DNA of 15,597 nt, taken from positions 1 through 15,597 of the forward strand of contig JAKEHX010000478.1 in the NCBI GenBank assembly GCA_022614795.1, written 5' to 3'. This stretch comes from Planctomycetaceae bacterium (GTDB taxonomy: Bacteria > Planctomycetota > Planctomycetia > Pirellulales > Pirellulaceae). The notes under the pieces were generated by a model, which was not told the origin of the DNA, searched no databases, and saw only the letters and a list, made by a program, of their open reading frames with translations. Of this stretch, positions 1 through 5,371 are shown in pieces; the first letter of the stretch is position 1; each line of letters starts with the position of its first letter. The position numbers were made by a program, and so were the translations under genes.

Positions 1-1
1 A

Positions 2-1360
2 CTCCCCACCATCGCCAAGTCGGCCCAACTCCTCCGCTCCGACGAGTTGCGGCCGGCTGATCTGGTCGCCCACTGCCTGGCCCGTATCGAACAATTCGAA
101 GCCGATGTCCACGCCTGGGTGCTCGTCGATGCCGACGGGGCCCGCCGCGAGGCTCGCCGGCTGGGGGATTTGGCCGACAGCGGCGAGTGGCTGGGGCCGC
201 TGCACGGCATTCCGATCGGCATCAAGGACATCATTGATGTCGCGGGCTGGCCGACGCGCTGCGGCTCGCCCCTGAGGACCGGGCATGTCGCAAATCAGGA
301 CGCCCCGGTGGTCGCCCGCCTGCGCAAGGCCGGCGCGATCATCTTGGGCAAGACCGTGACCACCGAGTGGGCCGGGTTCGATCCGCCGATCACGCGCAAT
401 CCATGGGACCTCGCCCATACGCCCGGCGGGTCGTCGAGCGGCAGCGCGGCCGCGGTGGCCTTGGAAATGTGCCATGCCGCCTTGGGCACTCAAACCGGCG
501 GCTCGATCATCCGCCCAGCCGCCTTTTGCGGCGTCGCCGGCCTCAAGCCCGGATACGGCGACATCAGCCTGGACGGCATCGCGCCGCTTACGCTGCACCT
601 CGATCACGTTGGGCCAATTGCCCGGACCGTGGCCGACCTGTATGCGGTCTGGCAGCCGCTGGCGATCGGGGCCCACGGCAGCATCGACAGCCTGTTCACC
701 ATGAAATGGGCCCGTCACGACCTGGAGTTCTGGCTCGATTGCTACGGGGCGAACAAGACGCTGTTTGTGCTCGAAGGGCCGCTCGTCGACCGGGCCAGCG
801 CCGAGGTCCGCGAGATCACGGGCCGCGCCATCGACCGTCTCAGGAGTTCGGTCTGGGTCCGGCCGCTCGCCTTGCCCGATTCGTTCCGCGACATCGTCAC
901 CTGGCATCGCCGCGTGATGGCGGCCGAAGCGGCGGCCTACCATCGCCAGACGTTTCCTTCGCAGCGGGACCAATACGGCCCCCAAATCTCCGCTTTGCTC
1001 GACGAAGGACGCCAAGTCGCGGCCGTCGATTATGCGCAGGCCCTCATCGAGCGCGAACGGGTGCGCAGCGAGCTGGCGGCGCTGCTCGGCGCGAATCAGG
1101 ACCTCTTGGGCTGCATGGTGATGCCGGCCACGCTTACCCCCGCGCCGGGCCTGGAAACCACGGGCGACCCAGCGTTCAACTCCCCCTGGAGCTATCTCGG
1201 TCTCCCGTCGCTGACAATTCCTTGCGGCCGGGCGGCGAGCGGCTTGCCTGTGGGCCTGCAATTCATCGCCCTGACCATGCCGCAGGTCTTTGCGATGGCG
1301 GGCTTATGCGAGCGAGTGCTCTCATTCCGCGATCGGCCACCGCTGCTGGAGATCGTGTGA
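2..1360 (+). CDS. Amidase signature family hydrolase (5' end cut by window)
   Basis: A serine amidohydrolase of the amidase-signature family (GatA/FAAH/acylamidase fold), hydrolysing a C-N amide bond; the substrate cannot be told from sequence. Numbering from the TTG at base 47, the Ser-cisSer-Lys triad is visible: Lys60 in the GIPIGIKD motif, the cis-Ser about 130 in GGSSSGSAAA, and the nucleophile Ser153 in TQTGGSIIRPAAFCG. The family's C-terminal stretch is present too (tgdPaFNsPWsyLGlPsltiPcG, then GLPVGLQFI). The reading frame stays open to the window edge and the codons before base 47 (…AKSAQLLRSDE) look like the normal family N-terminus, so the TTG is probably internal and the true start lies upstream. 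The length of about 450 residues fits a nearly complete protein. It lacks nothing catalytic. It converges on the next gene. A role as the GatA subunit of the tRNA amidotransferase is possible but not favoured, since no gatB or gatC is seen. Confidence 0.9.
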   Translation, partial: LPTIAKSAQLLRSDELRPADLVAHCLARIEQFEADVHAWVLVDADGARREARRLGDLADSGEWLGPLHGIPIGIKDIIDVAGWPTRCGSPLRTGHVANQDAPVVARLRKAGAIILGKTVTTEWAGFDPPITRNPWDLAHTPGGSSSGSAAAVALEMCHAALGTQTGGSIIRPAAFCGVAGLKPGYGDISLDGIAPLTLHLDHVGPIARTVADLYAVWQPLAIGAHGSIDSLFTMKWARHDLEFWLDCYGANKTLFVLEGPLVDRASAEVREITGRAIDRLRSSVWVRPLALPDSFRDIVTWHRRVMAAEAAAYHRQTFPSQRDQYGPQISALLDEGRQVAAVDYAQALIERERVRSELAALLGANQDLLGCMVMPATLTPAPGLETTGDPAFNSPWSYLGLPSLTIPCGRAASGLPVGLQFIALTMPQVFAMAGLCERVLSFRDRPPLLEIV

Positions 1361-1490
1361 AATTCAAATGACGAAGGACGAAATTCAAATGACGAAGGAA
1401 GCACGAATGACGAATGTCGAAGGAACCTTCTCATTCGTCATTTGATTTTCGTCATTCTTTCGTCATTTGACTTTCGACATTCGACATTAC
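1361..1490. repeat. Imperfect palindromic intergenic repeat ('attcaaatgacgaa' family)
   Basis: The gap between two convergent genes is almost entirely made of short units such as attcaaatgacgaagg, followed by reverse-complement units such as tcgtcatttgactttcg. The two arms meet at gaaggaaccttc near 1428-1439 and could fold into a long imperfect hairpin. Its location between convergent stop codons would suit a two-way transcription terminator, but no T-run follows it. A 29-bp piece (1460-1488) recurs with one mismatch at 9834-9862. Similar runs are common between genes in planctomycetes, as far as I recall; function unknown. Confidence 0.8.
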
Positions 1491-1501
1491 CCCGGCCTGC
1501 G

Positions 1502-2164
1502 TTAGCCAGAAACAGTCGCGCTGACGGCCGCGCTCCAGGGGCCGGTCTCACCGCGGGTGCTGACCCAGCGGAGCCAGTAGGTGATCGTCTTGTTGGCGTC
1601 GGCCCCGTCGAAGGCGATGACGTGCGGCGTCCGCGTGTCGAGCGTGACGAACGCCAGGTCGGAAGCGCTGGTGGGCGGCGGCGTGCCGACTTTCATCCAG
1701 ATCTCGCAGCCGCGGACCCCCGCCGGCTTGGCCTTGCTGGTCGGCGTCGCGCTGTCGGAGAAGTGGATCGTGTGCTGCAGCCGCTGCGACGTATCGACCT
1801 TCCCGACGGGAGCGGTCGCCGGCGGCCCGCTGGGCGTCGGCGTCGTATCGGGCACCGTGATTCCCGCCGCCGCCTTGTCGGTATCACTGACCGACGGCGT
1901 GGCCTGAATCTTCCGCACCAGCGCCCGAATGGCTGCGGTGAGCGTCTCCCGATTGGCGTCCTTGGTCTGCGTCGCCGCCTCCGCCGCGGCCTGGGCTGTC
2001 TGCTGGGCCGAAAAACCGCTGTTCCAAGCCGTTTGCGCCGTGGTGACCGGCGTCATATCGCCAGCAACCAGCCCATACCCAGCCAGGTTGCCATTGACCA
2101 CGGCCACAAAACTCGTCTGCCAGGCGTCAAAGTTCGCATCGGTCCGCGGGATATAGTCGGCCAT
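1502..2164 (-). CDS. Conserved planctomycete-type protein of unknown function with a C-terminal FN3-like segment
   Basis: The protein has 220 residues. The N-terminal part starts MADYIPRTDANFDAWQ and is followed by an Ala/Gln-rich, probably helical segment (about residues 50-75). A Pro/Thr-rich linker comes next (about 107-120). The last 90 residues look like a beta-sandwich ending in YWLRWVSTRGETGPWSA, which resembles the end of a fibronectin type III domain. No signal peptide or catalytic motif is seen. The ATG at 2164 is chosen because GAGAGGG stands 7 nt upstream and because the open frame further upstream (to 2470) is made of a degenerate tandem repeat. I recall similar planctomycete proteins with this N-terminus but no known function; a structural or binding role is inference. 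It is convergent with the amidase. Confidence 0.8.
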   Translation of the reverse strand: MADYIPRTDANFDAWQTSFVAVVNGNLAGYGLVAGDMTPVTTAQTAWNSGFSAQQTAQAAAEAATQTKDANRETLTAAIRALVRKIQATPSVSDTDKAAAGITVPDTTPTPSGPPATAPVGKVDTSQRLQHTIHFSDSATPTSKAKPAGVRGCEIWMKVGTPPPTSASDLAFVTLDTRTPHVIAFDGADANKTITYWLRWVSTRGETGPWSAAVSATVSG

Positions 2165-2171
2165 GAATGAA

Positions 2172-2178
2172 CCCTCTC
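2172..2178 (-). promoter_or_regulatory. Ribosome binding site fixing the start at 2164
   Basis: On the minus strand GAGAGGG lies 7 nt before the ATG at 2164. It is one of the clearer Shine-Dalgarno sites in the window and argues against the longer open frame that begins at 2470. Confidence 0.65.
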
Positions 2179-2240
2179 TGAAATGCCGTAACCCATTGCC
2201 ATTAAACGACTTACCAAGTCCGGTGGGGATGAGAACGCCT

Positions 2241-2429
2241 CGTCCGGACCGAGGAACGGACGGTCCGTTCCGATCCCCGGACCGCTCGCGGATGTCACCG
2301 CCTGGTCCGTTTCCCTCCCCAATCCGCTCGTTCCGATCCGCGGCCGGCCTGTTCCCATCACCGCTTCGCCCGGTCCTCGGCACGCTGAGCCGTTCCGCGG
2401 CACGGTTCATCCGCTCGTCGGCCCGGTTG
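2241..2429. repeat. Degenerate 21-bp tandem repeat array (about 9 units)
   Basis: The stretch divides into 21-base units. Units starting at 2262, 2304 and 2346 share a ggtccgtt-like start, while those at 2283 and 2325 share cgctcg, so the better period may be 42 bp. Read on the minus strand in the frame of the downstream gene it gives heptapeptides such as SGDGNRP, AADRNER, IGEGNGP, GGDIRER and SGDRNGP. It lies upstream of the FN3-like gene and is interpreted as non-coding, because a good ribosome binding site and start codon follow it. It is too diverged and too regularly spaced without unique spacers to be a CRISPR array. Confidence 0.75.
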
Positions 2430-2534
2430 CCCCGCTGAGGCCGCGCCGCTGATCGCGCGCCCCCACGCACGCCCGATTGTCCGCGCGACGGAGCAAAGTC
2501 AACGATCCATCGGCCGCTGTCGAGAACACACTGG

Positions 2535-2565
2535 GCCGCGGATCGCGCGGATCAACGCGGATCGG
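2535..2565. repeat. 'gcggatc' repeat, single arm
   Basis: Three copies of cgcggatc occur within 31 bases, separated by short spacers. The sequence closely resembles the left arm of the palindrome at 5275-5354 but lacks the opposite arm, so it looks like a partial copy of that element. Confidence 0.6.
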
Positions 2566-2649
2566 CAAAGGCCAGTACGGGTTCCTCTTCTCTTTCCCGT
2601 GAGTAGAGCGGAGCCCGTACTTCCGCCGCAGCTGTCCGCGCACGCACGA

Positions 2650-2658
2650 TGCTATACT
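2650..2658 (+). promoter_or_regulatory. Possible extended -10 promoter element
   Basis: TGCTATACT combines a TGn extension with a near-consensus TATACT hexamer. No good -35 box is seen 17 bases upstream. It sits about 54 bases before the ATG at 2712, and it overlaps the alternative ATG at 2649, which favours 2712 as the start of the small membrane protein. Confidence 0.4.
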
Positions 2659-2711
2659 GCGTCCGTGCTGCATCATCATCTGTTCGGCCACACTTCGACC
2701 ATACCGTGGGG

Positions 2712-3008
2712 ATGAGAACGGTGTTCATTCACGTTGATCCGGACTCGCGGCTGGGGAAAGTCATTACGGTGGCGGGATTGCCCTTGTTTGCGGCGCTTCT
2801 CTTATACCAGTTGGCGGACTTCGGCCGCGCCTTCCGGAGCTGCCGCTGGCCGGCCGCCGCGGGCGTCATCGTGGAGTCGGTGTCGTGCCTGGAACAGGGC
2901 GGGCTGGGTTGGGAAGATGGCTTCATGCTTCTGGTCGGCACTGCCGGCATCATTCTTGGGGCCAGGGATTTATGCCAGGCGATCCGGTGGCTGGCGCCTT
3001 GGCGTTAA
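2712..3008 (+). CDS. Small two-helix membrane protein, possibly a shortened DUF3592-like protein
   Basis: The protein has 98 residues if translation starts at ATG 2712. Hydrophobic segments lie at about residues 17-37 (VITVAGLPLFAALLLYQLAD) and 70-88 (GFMLLVGTAGIILGARDL), so it should be an inner-membrane protein with a short loop between them. That loop carries CRWPAAAGVIVES, which resembles the W-P-x-x-x-G-x-V-x-x-S motif of DUF3592 proteins. The rest of that domain is missing, so this may be a shortened or decayed member. The start is uncertain: there is no good Shine-Dalgarno site, and an ATG at 2649 is also in frame but overlaps a likely -10 box. It converges on recG. Function unknown; whether it is expressed is open. 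Confidence 0.5.
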   Translation: MRTVFIHVDPDSRLGKVITVAGLPLFAALLLYQLADFGRAFRSCRWPAAAGVIVESVSCLEQGGLGWEDGFMLLVGTAGIILGARDLCQAIRWLAPWR

Positions 3009-3078
3009 AACCTGCCGACGCTAGCCCGCCGCCCAAGCCTGCGCCTCCGGCTGCGGGTTAAACGAGGCCGCGGCTGGG

Positions 3079-3121
3079 CCTTCGACCTTCGACCTTCGAC
3101 CCCAAGCGACCTTCGACCTTC
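3079..3121. repeat. Heptamer simple repeat (gaccttc)n
   Basis: Units of 7 bases (gaccttc) run in two blocks, about 3079-3101 and 3107-3121, broken by ccaag. The array ends directly against the recG stop codon at 3122-3124. It lies in the gap between two convergent genes, as do the repeats at 1361-1490 and 15232-15304. Confidence 0.75.
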
Positions 3122-5236
3122 CTACCCCACATCCCCCAAATCCAGCGCCTCGCCATACCGGTTGAGCACCATCCGCCGCAGGCGAGCAAAGTCCGGGTTC
3201 GCCAGGTCAGGGTCTGACGAGATCAGCGCCTGTGCGTCGCGGCGGGCCTCTTCGACCACGGCCACATCGCGCACCAGGTCGGCAATCCGCAGCGGAGGCA
3301 GACCATGTTGCTTGGTGCCGAACAGATCGCCCGGCCCGCGCAGACGGAAGTCGATCTCAGCCAGCTCAAAGCCGTCGCTGCTCGTGGTCAGGGCATTCAG
3401 CCGTTGTTGCGATTCGTCCGACTGCGGATTGGCAAAGACGCATAGATAGCCCGGGTGGCTGCCGCGGCTGATCCGGCCGCGGAGCTGGTGGAGCTGCGCC
3501 AGGCCGAACCGCTCTCCCCCTTCGACGGTCATCAGCGTGGCGTTGGGCACATCGACGCCCACCTCAACGACGCTGGTCGAAACAAGCACGTTCGTCCGGC
3601 CCGCATGAAACGCCTGCATCACCGAGTCCTTCTCGGTGGGCGTCATCCGGCCGTGCAAGAGGCCGAGCTTGTAACCGGCAAGCTCGCCGCGGGCCAGCAC
3701 GTCAAAAGTCTCCTGCACGTTGGCCGCATCAAGCGCTTGGGGCGCTTCGCTCTCTTCGACCAGCGGCGCGATCACGTAGCCCTGCCGGCCCGCGTCGAGC
3801 TGCTTGCGGAAGAATTGCCACCACTTTTGCCGCTGCAGGTCGCTGGCCAGGTACGTGTTCACCTTCTGCCGGCCCGGCGGCGGCTCGCGGAGCGTCGAAA
3901 CGTCCAGATCGCCAAACAGCGTCATGCCGACCGTGCGCGGAATCGGCGTGGCGGTCATCACCAGGTAGTGCGGATCGACCCCGGCCTTTTTCAGCGCCGC
4001 ACGCTGCCGCACGCCGAAGCGGTGCTGTTCGTCGATGACCACCAGGCCCAGTTTGGCGAACTCGACCCCCGACTTGGCCACCGCATGCGTCACCGCCTGC
4101 GTGCCGATCACGATGTCGAGCTGGCCCGCAGCGATTTTGGCCAGCAGCTCTTGCCGCTCCGCCGGGCTGAGCGAGCCAGTGAGCAGGCCGATCCGCACCT
4201 TGCTCGCCGCCAAAGCCCGGCCGAGCGTCTGCACGTGCTGGCGGGCGAGGATTTCGGTCGGGGCCATCAGAGCTGCCTGGTGGCCGTGTGCCACGGCCAG
4301 CAGCATTGCGTACATCGCGACGACCGTCTTGCCGCTCCCTACGTCTCCCTGGAGCAAGCGGTTCATCGGGTGCGGCCGGGCCATGTCGCGGCAAATCTCG
4401 TCGATCGCCCGCCGCTGACCCGCCGTCAACTCGAAAGGAAAGAGCCGCGTGATTCGAGAGTCGATCTTGGCATTCACGGGCAGGGGAGGCGCGGCCCGCT
4501 GATGCTCCAGGCGAAACTTGCGAATCGCCAGGGCCACTTGCAACACGAGCAGCTCCTGATAGATGAACCGCCGCCGGGCCCGCTCGAGGCTCGGATGGTC
4601 GCTCGGCTCATGAATCTGCGGCAGGGCCTCGGCGATGGGAGCCAGACCTTGGGCCGCGAGGAATTGCTCGGGAAAGACGTCGTCCACCAGGCCCGCATGC
4701 GTTTCGACCACGCCGCCGACAATCCGCCGCATCTGGTTCTGGCTGATCCCTTCCGTGAGCGGATAGACGGGCAGAATCCGCCCGCTGGGCACGTCCTCAT
4801 CGTCGGCCAGGAACTCGACCCGCGGATGGATCATCTCCCACCGCATCCCCTCCATCTTCGGCTCGCCCGAAACCATCAGCCGCCGGCCGCCCTGCAGCTT
4901 CTGCCGCATCCAAGGCTGGTTGAACCAGAGGCAGCGGAGGTACTTCGTCCCCTGCCGCAGCAGCATCCCCAGGAGCGACTTGCCGGGGCCGGTGTTCCGC
5001 AGATCGACCTCCTCGATCACACCGACAACGCTGGCCGGCCGCCCTTCCTCGAGCTGGTCAATTTCGCGCAGCTCGGAGAGGTCCTGATAGGCCCGCGGGA
5101 AGAAAAACAGGAAATCGCGGGCGTAGAACAGGTCGAGCTTCGCCAGCAATTCCGCCCGCTGCGGCCCGACCCCCTTGAGAAACTGCGCCGGCGCAGCGAG
5201 CAGCTCGGCAGGTGATTTGTCGGCAAATTCAGGCAT
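3122..5236 (-). CDS. recG: ATP-dependent DNA helicase RecG
   Basis: A cytoplasmic superfamily 2 DNA translocase that remodels stalled replication forks and branched recombination intermediates (Holliday junctions, D-loops, R-loops). At 704 residues it matches the usual bacterial RecG length. The N-terminal part contains the helix-hairpin-like FLKGVGPQRAELL (19-31), then the OB-fold wedge domain (about 60-150). The helicase core shows Walker A GDVGSGKT (297-304), APTEIL (325-330), the DEQH box (402-405) and TATPIPRT (428-435). The C-terminal core has STSVVEVGVDVPNA and the QLRGRISRG motif, then the RecG-specific FGTKQHGLPPLRIADL region. No key motif is missing. The ATG at 5236 gives a normal N-terminus; no strong ribosome binding site precedes it. 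It is transcribed alone, divergent from the propeller gene, and the palindrome at 5275-5354 lies in the shared upstream region. Confidence 0.97.
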   Translation of the reverse strand: MPEFADKSPAELLAAPAQFLKGVGPQRAELLAKLDLFYARDFLFFFPRAYQDLSELREIDQLEEGRPASVVGVIEEVDLRNTGPGKSLLGMLLRQGTKYLRCLWFNQPWMRQKLQGGRRLMVSGEPKMEGMRWEMIHPRVEFLADDEDVPSGRILPVYPLTEGISQNQMRRIVGGVVETHAGLVDDVFPEQFLAAQGLAPIAEALPQIHEPSDHPSLERARRRFIYQELLVLQVALAIRKFRLEHQRAAPPLPVNAKIDSRITRLFPFELTAGQRRAIDEICRDMARPHPMNRLLQGDVGSGKTVVAMYAMLLAVAHGHQAALMAPTEILARQHVQTLGRALAASKVRIGLLTGSLSPAERQELLAKIAAGQLDIVIGTQAVTHAVAKSGVEFAKLGLVVIDEQHRFGVRQRAALKKAGVDPHYLVMTATPIPRTVGMTLFGDLDVSTLREPPPGRQKVNTYLASDLQRQKWWQFFRKQLDAGRQGYVIAPLVEESEAPQALDAANVQETFDVLARGELAGYKLGLLHGRMTPTEKDSVMQAFHAGRTNVLVSTSVVEVGVDVPNATLMTVEGGERFGLAQLHQLRGRISRGSHPGYLCVFANPQSDESQQRLNALTTSSDGFELAEIDFRLRGPGDLFGTKQHGLPPLRIADLVRDVAVVEEARRDAQALISSDPDLANPDFARLRRMVLNRYGEALDLGDVG

Positions 5237-5274
5237 GGGGGTATTCTACGAAGCGGCCCGCGCGAAGGAACAAT

Positions 5275-5354
5275 GGACCGCGGATTTCGCGGACCACGCG
5301 GATCAGCGACAATTGATAGCGGCCGCATCCGCGTGCTCGGTGTCATCCGCGTTT
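5275..5354. repeat. Palindromic 'ccgcggatttcgcggaccacgcggatca' element
   Basis: The left arm (about 5275-5308) and right arm (about 5320-5354) are imperfect reverse complements built from cgcggat / atccgcg units, with a loop containing acaattgatag. It fills most of the 135-base divergent region between recG and the propeller gene, so any promoters must sit within or next to it. A single-arm relative occurs at 2535-2565, and a looser one at 12127-12157. Confidence 0.75.
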
Positions 5355-5371
5355 CACTCGTTTGACTGATC

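Larger units (their letters stand above)
2165..2711. other. 547-base stretch without a convincing gene
   Basis: It holds, in order: the ribosome binding site and leader of the minus-strand gene ending at 1502; a 21-bp degenerate tandem array (2241-2429); a GC-rich stretch with a 'gccgcggatcgcgcggatcaacgcggatcgg' element (2535-2565) related to the palindrome at 5275-5354; and a possible extended -10 promoter box (2650-2658). Short open frames cross it on both strands, but they have no start signals and follow the repeats, so I do not call genes here. Confidence 0.7.

Noticed and set aside
367..1371. 334-codon open frame overlapping the amidase in another frame
   Set aside because: Arg/Pro-rich translation of a GC-rich gene in the wrong frame; the amidase frame carries the full catalytic triad.
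1192..1434. Minus-strand frame reading MRRFLRHSSFVLPSSFEF...
   Set aside because: Its N-terminal half is the translated intergenic repeat and the rest is antisense to the amidase.
2165..2470. Extension of the FN3-like protein to 322 residues
   Set aside because: The extra 102 residues come from the 21-bp tandem array, and a good ribosome binding site precedes the ATG at 2164.
2649..2711. Upstream ATG for the small membrane protein
   Set aside because: It overlaps a likely extended -10 box and would add a Ser/His-rich stretch with no family support.
2223..2720. CRISPR array suggested by repeats and by the 'gtggggatgagaac' motif
   Set aside because: Only two copies of the 15-mer exist, 483 bases apart; the 21-bp units are degenerate and have no unique spacers, and no cas gene is present.
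3455..5215. 586-codon open frame on the + strand opposite recG
   Set aside because: It is fully antisense to a complete RecG with all helicase motifs. Its His/Arg/Leu/Gln-rich composition is typical of a shadow frame in GC-rich DNA, and it has no domain.
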